Notes: generated from the letters alone by a model not told the origin. DNA of 64,000 bases from Rhodeus uyekii (GCA_037043235.1 JAWRVZ010000110.1:469501-533500), one strand, 5' to 3'. Counted from the stretch's first letter, positions 14,200 to 26,623 are shown. A program made the numbers and translations.

Positions 14200-14207
14200 T
14201 CAAATAA
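13097..14207 (+). pseudogene. LINE endonuclease segment, inverted relative to its RT
   Basis: An open frame runs from about 13097 to the stop at 14205. It begins inside the endonuclease fold (LDRYNIHIAALSETR) and shows SAYAPT, the LGDFNARVG metal-site motif and a WTDHKLI ending, as in AP-endonuclease domains of LINEs. It ends in REMQDSWLK, which is where the RT frame on the opposite strand picks up. No start codon or N terminus is present, so it is a broken half of one ORF2. Confidence 0.88.
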
Positions 14208-14211
14208 ATAT

Positions 14212-15577
14212 ATGTAACAGTAGGTAACAGTATAACTTGTTTTTTTTTTTTTAAACGCCTTTTTGGGAGGGGCGTATCTGTTATCTCCCAGTTTTTTTTC
14301 CACTCACCTGCCACGTCATCAATCCCGTTGTTACTTTTGTCAGCTGTGTCTTGTTCTCCCATTCAGCCCTTGTTTATATATAAGCTGTTTCCTGCAGTCC
14401 CTTTCGGTACTTGTCAATTGTACGTTGTGGTTTCTCCTCATTCTTGTTGTCCTGTTGTCCATGATAAAGTTTTGCACAAGAAGTGCCTTTTTGTTTATTT
14501 AAAGTGTTTGTTAGAGTTTGTTAAAGTCCTTTTCAGTTTATCCCTGTGCCTCTGTGCCTTTCCTCATCAGTTGTCCATGTAGATTTCCCAATAATAAGCA
14601 AATCCTAAGAATCATTGTAGTTTTCCATCCATCCCCCTCACAAATTTGAATGGATTTGTATGCGCAGCATAGATAAAGCTTGGTATAAAATGTAGCAGTT
14701 CCAAAGCTGCTGGGACAATGGATATCTGGATTTAACAGTTATATCATTGAGACCCTGACCTTGATTAGTTACAATAATGGTTCTCACAGACAATGATTGG
14801 CTTTAAACACTTGGACGAGCAACTGGGTCCATCACATGATCTGTTTCTCATGCCATGAAATTTGTGAGTAATGGACCTGCAGCCAGCATAAAGCAAGGAT
14901 AACTGTGTTGTTTGGTGAGTCGATAATGGAGAGGTGTGTTGCTTCAGTGTGTAAAACTTCCACTTGAAGAATGAGATTTGTAGTTGTGCCTAGTATATGG
15001 CCGGTTGCCAGGGAAAGACCGTCTAGCATTGCCACTGCCAATTAACGGTGTGTTATGCTGTCGTGCTGTAGTGATGATTGTTTCTGACTGGCAGGTTAAT
15101 TTTACTGGCACTTCCATGCAAGCAGTGAATTGGATAGATGAAACCAACAAACTCACCTTATGTTTGTGTGTTTGAGGGAGGCGTGTTTGCAGTCAGCTCT
15201 TAGTTCCTGATATGCCATCCACGCTCCTCTGTGGAAAGATGAGTTTGTCTGACCTTCAGAGGTTCAGCATCCTCACTGAGTTGATTCATTTGGCCGAGAC
15301 AACTAGTACATTTACATTTACATTTATGCAATAGTACGGTCGATGAATTGGTCCAAGGCACGTAGGTGAGCTCTGATTGCACATCTGTGTTTAGTCCTTG
15401 ACAGAACACCAGTTTGAATGCTCACTCCACCCACACAGTTTGACCAGTGAAAGTGAGAAAAGACAGAGTGTAATGGTTCAATCCTTGATTGGCCAAGACA
15501 GCTGGTTCAAACTAGCAAGTTCAGAGTACAGACAGGCGTAGTAATATCAGAGACAAAGCAGTAAACGTGGTCATAGC
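14212..15577. other. Intergenic DNA with LTR-like and SINE-tail fragments
   Basis: No gene is recognisable. The stretch at about 14270-14600 is pyrimidine-rich and resembles fish LTR U3/R sequence, but I could not find matching ends. At 15305-15332 an ACATTTACATTTATGCA run resembles the reverse of a fish SINE tail. The rest shows nothing definite. Confidence 0.35.
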
Positions 15578-16187
15578 TGTCAGCTGTGTGGAAGGGGATG
15601 AGGCGAGGACTCAATGTGCTAAAAGATGAGGAACTTTATAAAACAGAAAACAATAAAAACATAACAAAAACCACCCCGAGGGGGAAAAACAAGACTAGAC
15701 AGGAACAAGACAGCAAAAACACTGATATGACAACGAACCAACACAAGACAGCAAACACGAAGGGATTAAATAGGGAGCACACGAGGAGGGAGAACAGCTG
15801 GGGTAAGTCAAACTAATAACAAGGAAACAAGACGAACTGGATTACACAATGACAAGGCATGAACACGCAGCCATTGCGAACGCGCATAGCCGTGTGTCCA
15901 CATGAAACAAGACAAGACAGCGCGCAGCTCGTAAAACACAAACTGCGCGCCACACAAAACACATGAAAGTCCAAAACACTACACACAGACACAAGAAAGA
16001 ACAAGACCAAAGTCTCGGGATTAGACAATCATGACCCGCACACAAAACGCTTCACAGATAAGAGAGCGCGCGACTCGAGATACATGAAGCCGCGTGCTCC
16101 CACAAAACATGAGACGTTACGGTAGTGTCAGAGCTTCTTGCCGCAACACCAAGAAATGACAAGACCGAATGTGGCAGAACCCTGACA
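15578..16187 (-). mobile_element. Solo LTR with 5-bp target duplication
   Basis: Read on the minus strand this 610-bp block starts TGTCAGGG and ends CTGACA, the TG...CA pattern of LTRs, with inverted terminal hexamers. It is flanked by ATAGC on both sides (15573-15577 and 16188-16192), a 5-bp duplication typical of Gypsy or retrovirus-type integration. No internal gag or pol lies beside it, so the element has collapsed to a single LTR. Short ORFs inside it are not genes. Confidence 0.8.
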
Positions 16188-16192
16188 ATAGC

Positions 16193-16540
16193 AGGCAGAG
16201 GATCAGGACAGGCAGCAAACAGCAAGAGAAGAAGAAGAAGATAGTTTCATTTATATAGCGATACTCTTGATACTTGGTAGTGGTTTACATATGCAAGGGG
16301 GGATTCTCCTCAAGGCCACCAATGTGCAGCCTTTTGCAACAAAACATCCACCACACACCAGGTTATTGGTGGAGAGGAGATCAGTACACAGAGATGATTA
16401 GGAGGCCATGATGGATATTTGTAGAAGCCAATGGGCAAATTTGGTCAAGGTGACGGGGATAAACCACTACGTCATGGGATTTTAGTGACCACAGAGAGTC
16501 CTCGGTTTATTGTCTCAGCTGAAGGACGGTGCTTGTTACA
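16193..16540. repeat. Probable degenerate interspersed repeat
   Basis: The segment contains a TTTATATAGCG phrase and a CCACACACCAG...GGTGGAGAGGAG block that recurs, diverged, in the next repeat (about 16658-16690). It is probably an older copy of the same family. No coding potential is seen. Confidence 0.4.
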
Positions 16541-17001
16541 GTATGAATTAATGAATGAATGAGGTACTTATATCGCACTTTACTCTGTACTACTGTACAC
16601 CCAAAGTACCACCATTTGAATGATGCGACTGCAGCCAAAGTACAATGGCACCAGTGCGCTCACCACACACCAGCTATAGGTGGAGAGGAGAGAGAGTGAC
16701 AGGGCCAATTTATAGCATGGGGATTATCATTATGAGGCCATGATTGAGAAAGGCCAATGGAGGGAATTTTGGCCAGGACACGGCTTACACCCCTACTCTT
16801 GATGAGAAGTGCCATAGGATTTTTAAATGACAGAGAGTCAGGAACTCTGTTTAATTTATAATCCAAAGGTTTAATGCTATATCACTATAATGGGGCGTTA
16901 GGACCTACACAGAACACAGGGTGAATACGCTCCCGCTGGCCTCACTAACCAGATGGTTTCCCATCCAGGTACTGACCAGGCTCAACCTTACTTAGCAATA
17001 G
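16541..17001 (-). repeat. 5S rRNA-derived SINE copy (reverse)
   Basis: Near 16952-16998 the minus strand carries a 5S rRNA-like promoter region (GGTTGAGCCTGG, AGTACCTGGATGGG). It is followed by a body that contains CCCTGTGTTCTGTGTAGG and GTCCTAACGCC. The same body occurs on the plus strand at 47568-47692, so this is a dispersed family. The SINE3-type assignment rests on the 5S similarity; the 3' limit at 16541 is approximate. Confidence 0.6.
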
Positions 17002-17241
17002 TCCAGACAAACATAAGTGGTAGGCAGGCAAAAAAAGATTCATACAAGATAATCAAAGGCAAAATCAAACACGGGCAGAACAACACAAGGAAAAATTATG
17101 CTTAGAAAGACACAAGGGGTTAAAATAGACTGAGTGATGAGTTATGACCAGTTATCACCAGTTATGAATACTCAGGTAATAAGACCTCCGATGCCCGACT
17201 AAGGAATCTTCACTGGTGATTTTGACACAAGCAGTCTGCTA
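17002..17241. other. Short intergenic stretch, nothing recognised
   Basis: AT-rich sequence between two repeats, with short direct repeats of the CCAGTTAT kind near 17150-17170. No gene or structured element is visible. Confidence 0.4.
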
Positions 17242-17780
17242 TTGTTATGATTATGAGCTCTGCGCTCCCCTCCATGGCCACCAGAGGGAGCTCACACACA
17301 TATACTGACACTACACTACACACTACATTTCCCATCATGCAGTACACTGGACTGATTACACACACCAGCTGAACACAATGATGTCTGTTTGTTCACGCCA
17401 GCTGTTACCCATCTCATGAACTATAAAGGACTCCTTCAACCACAGCTCAGGGTGAAGTCTTGATTAGCCCCGGTTGTCAGTCTGAGCGGTCATTATCCTG
17501 TTTTGTTTGCCTGTTACCGTTTCTGCCTGTTACCTGTTATTGATCCTGTTCTGCCTGCCCCGACCTGTGCCTGGATTATCGTTTATGATTGATAGCTGCC
17601 TGTCCTGACTACCGCCTGTACCACGATTCTGATTCTGTCTGCCTGCCTGCCTTTGTGAACCCTGCCTGGATTATTGACTACGTTTATCTCTCTGTTTGCC
17701 CTGACCATCTGCCTGTACGACTACTCTTAATTAAGACACTAGCGATTGGATCTCTGCCTTTGAGAGTGTTGCAGCTATAC
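17242..17780 (+). repeat. LTR-like block, probably a solo or partial LTR
   Basis: It begins TGTTATGATTATGAGCTC and soon reads CCACCAGAGGGAGCTC. A CCTGTT/CTGCCTG-rich R-U5-like part and a poly(A)-like TTAATTAAGACAC follow near 17727. This is the style of fish Gypsy LTRs, but I could not fix a matching CA end or a target duplication. Confidence 0.4.
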
Positions 17781-18472
17781 AGTTATAAAGGCCTTATTGA
17801 TTTACATTACAAACTTTACAAGAACGTATTCTTACTCTTTGGCCACATAAATATCAGCAATACCCATAAATCATAAATGCCTAATGTATCAACTATGATA
17901 CTAAACAAACAAAAAAGATAAGATTTTATTTACTGATTATTTCATATATCAGGCTTTACAAAATGAATACTATTTTTTATTTTATTAAAAGAGCTTTTTA
18001 ATTATATGTCTATGCCCATATTTCTGTCTTCCTTCCTGCATTCCTTTTCAAGCCTTTTAAATTTTCTGTTCCTCATCTTCCCCTGCACGCACATGGTCTC
18101 TCTCTGCATCATCTTGTCTACGTCGTCCTGATGCTGTTTTCGTCATTCTATTCTCTTTTGTTTAAATTCCTGCCTCTTCTTCTACACCCTTTCTCATGTC
18201 TCCTCTTCAAACTCTTTCGCTCTTCGTTCCACTTCCCGCCTCAGCCTATTTTTGCTCCTGCTTGTCTCGGCAGTGCGTAGAAGGATCTCAGTGAGTCAAA
18301 AATAAACTCACAGATGTAGAGTTTTGCCCTGGGACACTGACGGATCCCCTATCATCCCTCTCAAGATGGCCGACGATAATGAGTCATCCGCTGCCTCTCT
18401 GATCATCTGCTTGGCAGACTGTGCAATCTTAAAGAAAAAACACTCTCTCCTTCCTTCATGAATGGACGATCT
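17781..18472. other. Intergenic DNA, no gene seen
   Basis: AT-rich, then pyrimidine-rich sequence (18020-18260). Nothing beyond short spurious ORFs. Confidence 0.4.
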
Positions 18473-18592
<120 letters not shown>

Positions 18593-18679
18593 TCAGTGAG
18601 GCCATCATGTGACGGATTTTGTAATACACTAAACCAGAGAATATTAACACCCAACTGTTTGAGGCAGGTGTGTGTGTGT

Positions 18680-18702
18680 GGGGGGGGGGGGGGGGGGGGG
18701 GG
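18680..18702 (+). repeat. Homopolymer G run (23 bases) after a TG repeat
   Basis: A short TG repeat leads into about 23 consecutive G. Such a run can form G-quadruplex structures and its length in an assembly is often unreliable. Confidence 0.9.
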
Positions 18703-21700
18703 TGTACTGTGTTTAACTTTAAAGACATTGAATGTTTTTGCTTCACCATCTGATCCTGATCATTTGTCGTTTTCATGGGTTTCCGATGCCCTCAAGAGGT
18801 AAAAGTTTGCAACAGAGTAATGACCCAGATTTGCTTCTGCTGCATTAATACAAGTAAACTGTATGGGAAAGTTTTGTCTATTCATAATATGTCTGTTCAT
18901 TCTATAACCGAGAAGTGTGTTGCCTATGCACTAAAGTGATTTAAATAATAACTCAAAGTATAATAATATTTTTGAGTATAATAAAATAAACTCAAATTCT
19001 GATGGCATATAAAAGATATCAATAAAAACATATTTTTTTATGTTTCAGATTTTGTTAGAAACGGTGATGATGTACTGCATTTAATCCAATTCAGAGGACA
19101 GATGCTTTTTATTTCCCAGACATGTTTAATACAAACTCCTCCCTGATTGTATTCTAAAATGTCATTACTCATGTCATTAACTACCCTACACCCAAACCTT
19201 AAACTGGTTTGGGGAGAAAAACATCCACTACATATTGGATTTAATTCATTATACTCTAAGAAAAAGAAAAAGAAATCATAGTAATTTGTAATAATTGTAC
19301 CTTTAAGGGTACAAAAGCTTGCCACTGGGACATATCTGTACCTTTTTACTACTAAATATTAGTACCTTAGTGCCGCAATATGTACCTTAAAGTACAAAAA
19401 TGTCATGTGCTATTTACTTCAGATAATTATGGTAACAATATTAAACATAACACTTAAACATGACAAGTAGTTCTCAAGACTTGATTTCTTTAATGGAATC
19501 TGCCTGAATAAATCTTGTGAAATCTCTTAAATTATTCAGTCCATGACACAATGAATTTAATATTTTTGTGAAATGTGCTTTTTTATTTTAAGTTGATACT
19601 CAAAAGTGTGTGATTTAGAGAGAATGGCAATTGTTTAGTATATATTTGACTTTGAGTTATATTGTACAATTAAAAGATTGTATGCTTCTTGTACAACACA
19701 ATAAAAAAAATTTACCGCAGTGACATTACAAAACTAATGCTCACTGACCAAACTAACTTATTTTGTATTATCAGAACATACAGATTATGCAAATCCACAA
19801 CCTAACCATAAACTCTACTCTTCTGCGTAATTGTAATGATCAAAACTAATAAAATATACACATTATTTTATATTATCACCTTAATCTTTTAATGAAAAGT
19901 GTACTACTATGTAAATAAGATACAAAGATGCCCTTTTAATTGACAAGCTGTTGTAAAGATACAGATTTTACACATTTGTTTTTCTGAGAGTGTAGGCAAT
20001 TTCAGAGGACATCTTGAAATACTGGGCTGCTTTTTTTTCTGCCCATAAATCTGTGATTCACCTTTCCACAAAACGAGATACATATTCTGGACACGAGAGG
20101 GCAGCATTATACAAATATCATCAAAGTATTCCTAAAGGTTTATATTGCATTTGAACACAGTGGAAAGTGTACAAAAAAATTCTTTAAAAAACCATAATCT
20201 TTAAACAAACGATATACTGTATTAATAAAGATAAGTCTGAATTACTCAGCTGATCTTGTAGGTTAAACTAAAAGAATAGAATAGATCCTATTTAAAATGG
20301 TGTCAAACTGCATGGTTTCAGCTTTAGGTATACAGCAAATGCATTGATTTCTGAAATGTATTTAATAGCCAATGCATACAGGGCCACATTCCATACCAGA
20401 AATGAGTTTGTGTATAATATGAAGCATCTATTAACACTGAATTGCACAGCTTGTTATGCAAAAAGCAATTAACACAAATAAGAAAATGTAAAAAGTATTG
20501 TTCAGTTGACACTGCTTAATATGGGAACATAAGATGAGTGTACTGACATGCTACATTATTTATTTATTTTAGTGATAGAGAATAGTTGAATTAAAATACT
20601 ATCATTATTTACTCGTACCCAGTATGTGCTTTTGTCTGTGGAACACAAAGACACAAATTTGTGTCTAAAGCTGTCATGCTTGAAAAAAAGACCACAAAAA
20701 AAAAAAAAACTTGGAAGTGGTCTGCATGATTTCTGGACTATATTTAAAGTCTTTTCATCAAACAGTAGCCTTTTTTGTGAGAAACAGATAAAAAGTAAAA
20801 TCTCCTACACAGCTCTATAATTTTATTCATCATTCAGCAAATACTGGCACCAAAGAGTGTGAGATTTTCAGTGAATAATTATATGACACTTGGAATATGG
20901 CTGCACGAGTCTAATGCATCAGTTTTGTGGGGATTTTGTCCTTTGTGGAGATTTCATTTAAGCATCAAACTTTTATGGAAGATTCTCAATTTAAGCCTTC
21001 ATATGGCATTTATATTGTATAAATGCCACAGTACAAATTAGCCTATACACATGACATGAGAGCAGAGGAGAAAATAGGGAAACCCCCTTTACACAGAGCA
21101 TTTGATCCCATTTTAAGAGAAGATAGTGAAGATCTCACATTAATATTCATCCTGGGCCTAAATGTTGACTATTTGTACATAAATATATATAGAGTGAGAG
21201 ACACAAAAAAGTATACTAAGTACTACGAACGTAGACATTTAATCTGTCTCCCATTTGTTTTAATTGTATGTCTCACGTCTTATTTAAAAATCATTTCTTT
21301 TTTAGTGGGACATTTTTCAATTTGATATAAAGTATTCTGTAAATCAACATTATAGTTGAGCAGCTATACCAGCATTTCCATAACGGTCCATTACCTGTTA
21401 CTTTTAACTTCAACACTGGATTTGCTAATTAAATAAATAACACTTTTATGTTTCTCTGTAGCATTCGTCTCTCGTTCCTTGTGCTCACCTTAGCATTACA
21501 ACAGCTCAGGGTTACTACATGTGGGCAATGCAAGTAAATATCTCATTGTGCGACAATAGAATGCATTTCCTTTTTGGTTTTGAAAGAAATAATGATTTTA
21601 TCATTTCTTTATCTGTATGTCCAGAATGTGTCAGCATTTCTGTTTTTGAGAGGTTCCCTTTTGTTCAACTTTATAATTTCTTTATCTGTATGTCCAGAAT

Positions 21701-22300
21701 ATGTGTCAACATTTCTGTTTCTGAGAGGTTCCCTTTTGTTCAACTTAGGGATCATGAAATAAAATTAAGTGAATGTCCAAATTCAGAGTATGTTCACAGG
21801 AACACATGAGCATCTACTGAACTTGGATTAGCATTTGTTATGATGAACTTGCTTGGAAGAAGATTACACATCACGTAAGATATCCCACCGCCAGACATGA
21901 CTCTTCCCTCTTTTTTTACACTTATTGTCCTTTTGACCATATCAAGACATTTCAGAGTGTTGATGTTTTCCTGTATATTCCACAGGAAATTACAGTCTGG
22001 TTTAACCCAGGCATCTGTCAGGGTGTTTGTGTTTTATGTGTGTTGTACACAGAGCAGTAGATTTGTGTTATTTGGTCTAAAAGAGGTGGTGTGACAGATG
22101 TTGGTCAGATTTGTGGGGATATTAGAGTGGGTGGGGGAGACGCTTATCTGTAAAACTCCTGCTGTCCCTTTAATCCTCAGAGCAACACAAGCGTCTTGTC
22201 TGTCTGCCTCCCTCTCAGACACATGTATTTAATGTCACTGTGTCACTTTTTATCTTTCATTAAGCTGTTTAAGTATGTCAGTTCATTGCAGGAACGCATA
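18703..22300. other. Intergenic DNA upstream of zdhhc5
   Basis: AT-rich and without a convincing gene. At 19285-19410 there is a GTACCTTTAAGGGTACAAAA-type fragment of a common fish repeat. A 73-bp tandem duplication lies at 21602-21748. Everything else is short ORFs without signatures. Confidence 0.45.
21602..21748 (+). repeat. 73-bp tandem duplication (two copies)
   Basis: The phrase starting TTTCTTTATCTGTATGTCCAG and ending GTTCCCTTTTGTTCAACTT appears twice head to tail with about 95% identity. The two overlapping ORFs here are made by the duplication and are not genes. Confidence 0.85.
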
Positions 22301-22439
22301 AACGTATGAACAATTTGAACGTCCTACACCCGTACCCGGCCCGTGCTCGTGCACTACAGCGTTCAGGTGTCTGTTTCGCTCTTTCACCATCACTTGAGTG
22401 TGATTCTAATGAGTTTAACAAGTCCCGTCAAACGCTTTC

Positions 22440-22520
22440 TCGCGTCTTCTCATTGGCTGCTCCGGATGGAGCGACAGCAGTTCTCGATCAATGAGGTTGC
22501 AGGAGGGCGGGGACGTCAGA
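22440..22520 (+). promoter_or_regulatory. zdhhc5: zdhhc5 core promoter: CCAAT, GC box and CRE-like site
   Basis: Within a CpG-rich island there is an inverted CCAAT box (ATTGG, 22452-22456), a GC box (GGGCGGGG, 22505-22512) and an overlapping GACGTCA (22512-22518). No TATA box is seen, as is usual for housekeeping promoters. The start of transcription is inferred to lie just downstream. Confidence 0.55.
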
Positions 22521-22891
22521 CTGTTCTGGGAGTCTCGTGGATGTGGACCGGAGCTCGTGCCGCTGCGCTGAGCTGAGGAAAATACGTTAAACCTGTCGTT
22601 AGCGTTAAGCTACGCGAGCTTTATCAGGTCATACGCAACAGAATATAGACTTAAACGATTATTGAGAGGACCCAAAACTTGAATGAGATTTTATAAGCTT
22701 GAGTGTGTTTAAAAAAATAAGGCGAAAGATTCATAGTTTGGACGCAGGCTAACTGGCTAAGTGAGCCGTCGGCAAGACCCCACCACCCAAAGATTGAAAT
22801 GGAGATTAAAGCCATCATCTAATCTATTAAAGAGGATAACCAATGTCACACACACCAATCCTCTAAAGCAGCGACGACAATGAACTGACAG
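22520..22891 (+). other. zdhhc5: Probable noncoding first exon of zdhhc5
   Basis: The GC-rich leader ends at a strong donor, CAG|GTAGGT at 22891/22892, and contains no start codon that opens a long frame. The next good acceptor before the coding start is at 28609-28610 after a long pyrimidine tract, which would give a second exon 28611-30327 with a 1.56-kb leader. Both limits are inferred from splice signals only. Confidence 0.45.
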
Positions 22892-24959
22892 GTAGGTCGA
22901 CAATGGTGTTATATTATTTCAACGTAAACACACTGTTTTGAAAAAGGTCGCTATAATGCTAACTGTCATGCTAATAGTCCTGCCCAGCTGTGCTACAACT
23001 AGTTATGGTTATGTGTCAAGCTAATGCTGCTATGTTAATCATTTATTGATGTTTTAAACACGCGAGTCATTTATTCTAGGCATGTCTTTGCTGTCATTCC
23101 TCGTGAAGCAGATTAAGTCTTGTTTTCATCGGAGTGACTACAGACTGACTTTACATGGACGTGTAGTCGCTGTATTGTTCAGGTAAAAGCCTGGAATGTG
23201 CGTATTAAATAGCATTTCGACGCTCTTTCGATTGTGTGATTGAGTGAGGCCGCGTTGTGGCCGCGCGCTCGGCGTCGCGTCGCGCGGATTCACTTCAGGG
23301 CCTAAACAGTACAGCTGCAGAGAAACACACCCAAAAGATCCTCTCCGCCGCACTGCTTTCGGATTCCTTTCAGCCATTTAATCAGTCACCTGAGCGTAAT
23401 GAGATTGTTTATCAGTTACGAACGCTTTGTATTTGAGTCATATGGGAGTCATTCATTTTCATCAGATCACTTGCTTATTAATGCCCTATTTTGATTTCAG
23501 TTACCGATGAGGAAAGAATAGCAATCAAATTAAATCTTAACAGTGCACTAACCAGGTGACATACGATCAGTGACTCACGTATGAGTGAAAACGTGCTGAA
23601 CTTGAGAATGAGCTGTGCACGTGAAAATCAAACGTTTTTTGGCTGAAGTCCAGGGTGCTTTCCTAATGTTAGGTCGCATAACTAGGTGTGCCAGCTTAGA
23701 TCTAATGTTTATCTTCATTTCTAATTAAAGTGCAGAGGGGTGTGTCAGAGAAGAGTGGAAAATGAAAGAGTTCAAATGGGTATGTGATAGATCTCTCTCC
23801 CTCTCTCTCTCTGTGTATCTATTTATATATATCTCATCTCCTTATTGAATCAAAGAGAGGCTTTGCTTCATTCTCACCATGTGAAGTTGGCAGGCGTTTA
23901 GTGGATTGTGGGAAATGCAGGTTGCCTCAGTTGGCAGGGTGTGAAATGCCACATGGCTTTAGGTTTCAGTCATTCTGTTGTGTTAGTGGACAGTGAGGAG
24001 GAGTAGAGAGGGAATTCACATTAAAAGGGTTTAATGAAGTGGATAAATCGGTACACTGTTTATGTGACTTAGACCTGAAACCATGATAAATACATGACTG
24101 CAAATTCATATAGCTATGCCAGCATGACTTAGTGCTGTTGCGTTTAGAAGTGTGTCAGGCCGCAATGCCTAATGCAAACTAATTCTTAGGGTTTGTAAGA
24201 AACAAAAGTGTTAGGAAAGTCACTGGCATTGGGATGTTCTAGTCCTTCAGAAAACTATAATCAATTTGTTGACAAAGTAAAAATCTAAATTCATCTCATT
24301 TATGAAATCAGTTGACAATGCAATATTTCCATGTTTATATGGAATAATTATCTCATTATTGTGTTATTGATGTCAAATGCTAACAGACATGCGCACATTG
24401 AAAAAGTAGGCAGATTTACAGGGGTGTAATATTAAATTATATATATTTTTAATAGATATGATTCCAAATTAAGAGCTCCAACCAATATATTGTCCAAATT
24501 ACATGATACAAATACATTACAATACATGCTGCTAGTACTACTAATAATGTTAGAATATTATTCCTATGACAGTAGTAGCCTTAAGTTATAATACAAATGC
24601 ATTGAAAAATACATTAAGCTTTCATAATTAGTTTTGTCCTACTTTCTATACATGCAAGAGATAAACCTGTGAACTTTTATAGCTTTTATATCGGTGGAAA
24701 ACAAGTTTATAAATTTGTCTCATTACAAATCTAGTGAAATGCTATAATAGTAAACTATGCAAATGTGTAAGTAATAATTAATGCCAACACATGCACAGAT
24801 TGAGTTCACTGTGAACCGGTATTGAGAATCGACCCCGCGGAGCTGATCATGTGTGACTGTCTGATTGCAATGTGCAAATGCCATCAAGTAGTTAGTTTTA
24901 GTTTGTTTGCTGCGAAATACGACATCAAATATACTTTAAATTATGTGTACTTTATATAA

Positions 24960-25240
24960 ATCAGTGCTTCCCACACATAAACTACCTGGGCCCACCCAAG
25001 TATTATTTGGTCACACACATGCGTCCAGGAAAACGAAACCAAAAATGAAATGTCTCATTCTGTGTGCTTGAGAACTTTATTCCCACATGGACTGCAAAGA
25101 CTCGCAGAGGATATTTCACAGACAAAGACCAAGTAGAGTAACACTTTTTTCTGGTGTAATTATTCTGAATTCGGTAGTAGCATTGTAAAGAGCCTGAAGC
25201 CGTTTAGGAAATGTATATATTATACACACACCATGACCAC
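24960..25240 (+). repeat. hAT-like terminal fragment
   Basis: The phrase CAGTGCTTCCCACACATAAA at about 24964 resembles the left terminus of hAT-type elements in fish. I found no matching right end, so it is a fragment or too decayed. Confidence 0.35.
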
Positions 25241-25274
25241 GTTTGACTAAATGAGGCTGACTCCAGCTCTGTCA

Positions 25275-25560
25275 TAGAACTGCCATGTCTGTTTGTTTTC
25301 TTCCTGGTTCCCCATGTGCTCTTCTGTCCTCATCTTAGCCACCTGTCATGTCATTAATCACCTGGTTAGTCGTGTCAGCTGTGTCTCTTATCTGTCAATA
25401 GTCCTAGTGTTTACTTACATTCCCTGTGTTCTCCCTCAGCCTTGGTCCATTCTCGTCTACATAACATCAGTGTTGTCTTGTTTTGGTCAATGAAAAGCTG
25501 ACCGGTTTTCGGTTTCTTCCTCGTCTTCATGGTTCTTACCCACTGTCACAAGCTCCTTAT
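25275..25560 (+). repeat. LTR-like fragment in zdhhc5 intron 1
   Basis: A pyrimidine-rich block with CACCTGTCATGTCATTAATCACC and a TGTCACA end resembles fish LTRs and the block at 14270-14600. No second TG end or duplication could be fixed. Confidence 0.3.
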
Positions 25561-25893
25561 TCGCAGCAGCCTCGTGTTTACTAATGCATTCCCTCATTTC
25601 AGTAAAATCAAAAAGAGGGAACAAATTAATAAAACCAGTAGCCAAATTGTTAATTGGTGACAATGTATATTTTTCCGCATATTATGTCTGGGGCTTATAG
25701 CTTTGAATTGTCTGAAAGTGTCAATTATGCTATTTTGTTTTTTCGGGAGTTAAACTACTATGGTTAGCGTACACATTTTTCATGCATTTACTCAGCAGGT
25801 GCGAGAATGAGGAAGGGAGAACAGCACCACAGGTTACTTGGCCAATGTTAGTGTTTAGCGTGAAATGGCAATAAATAAATGCAAAAGCCTTAA

Positions 25894-26052
25894 TTTCCTG
25901 TTGCTGAAACAGTAGAGCATGGTGCTTGCAACGCCAAGCTCACTGGTTCGAATCCGAATTTGAGTAAGCAAGAACTGATTGAAATGTCAATGTGTACCTT
26001 GATTGCGATGTAAGTCACTCTGGATAAAAGCGTCTGCTAAATGCGTAAATGA
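25894..26052 (+). repeat. tRNA-derived SINE
   Basis: A tRNA-like head with the B box GGTTCGAATCC at about 25952-25962 is followed by the family body (AACTGATTGAAATGTCAATG) and the common fish tail GGATAAAAGCGTCTGC. Related copies occur at 42413-42550 and 54728-54888, and a truncated one at 35424-35493. Confidence 0.8.
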
Positions 26053-26277
26053 TGATTATGTGTCTCGCTTGAAACAAAATGGTGAGACACAACTAAGATT
26101 CAAGCTTATTCTCAGTTCCAGTTGGTCAGTGACGCTGCTGGCGTAAGTAGTGGATCAAGCCACATCGTTCCAAGTGTCCCATTCACAGAGAGAGACTTGT
26201 GACAAATCAAGGAGGACTATTTAAAAGCTGTAATGTCAATGCATACATTTCAGGAACCAAGACGGATCCAATATACC

Positions 26278-26500
26278 AGGGGTCGGCAACCCGTGGCTCC
26301 GGAGCCGCATGCGCCTCTTTCACCCCAGTGGTGCGGCTCTTTCATTCCCTGCACGTAACTTGTAGCAGCGGTCCCCCTATCCGCGCTCGGTGCGCTATCG
26401 CTCCGCCCATGGAAGACGCGCTGCGCGCCGCATAAGTCTATCGCTCTGCCCACGGAAGACGCGCTGCATGAGTGCCGCACCATACTCCCAACATTTTTCA
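26278..26500 (+). repeat. hAT-type element, left end only
   Basis: CAGGGGTCGGCAACCCGTGG at 26278 is a typical hAT left terminus, followed by GC-rich sequence with GCGGCTCTTT. No reverse complement of this terminus is present nearby, so the right end is lost. Confidence 0.5.
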
Positions 26501-26557
26501 GTTCACGTGCAAGAAGACTTTAGTGAGTTTAGTATTCATGCACTGTCTGATATGTGG

Positions 26558-26562
<5 letters not shown>

Positions 26563-26622
<60 letters not shown>
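26563..26622 (+). repeat. (GT)n microsatellite
   Basis: About 30 uninterrupted GT units in zdhhc5 intron 1. Confidence 0.95.

Positions 26623-26623
<1 letters not shown>

Noticed and set aside
13254..14207. An intact plus-strand gene for an endonuclease/craniofacial-development-like protein
   Set aside because: The frame is the endonuclease half of a LINE, lacks an N terminus and its natural continuation lies on the opposite strand at 13085 and below.
15586..15816. Plus-strand ORF of 76 codons
   Set aside because: It lies wholly inside the solo LTR and has a low-complexity Lys/Asn/Thr composition.
25894..26052. A functional tRNA gene
   Set aside because: The tRNA-like head is followed by a SINE body and tail and has related copies elsewhere in the window, so it is a SINE, not a tRNA.
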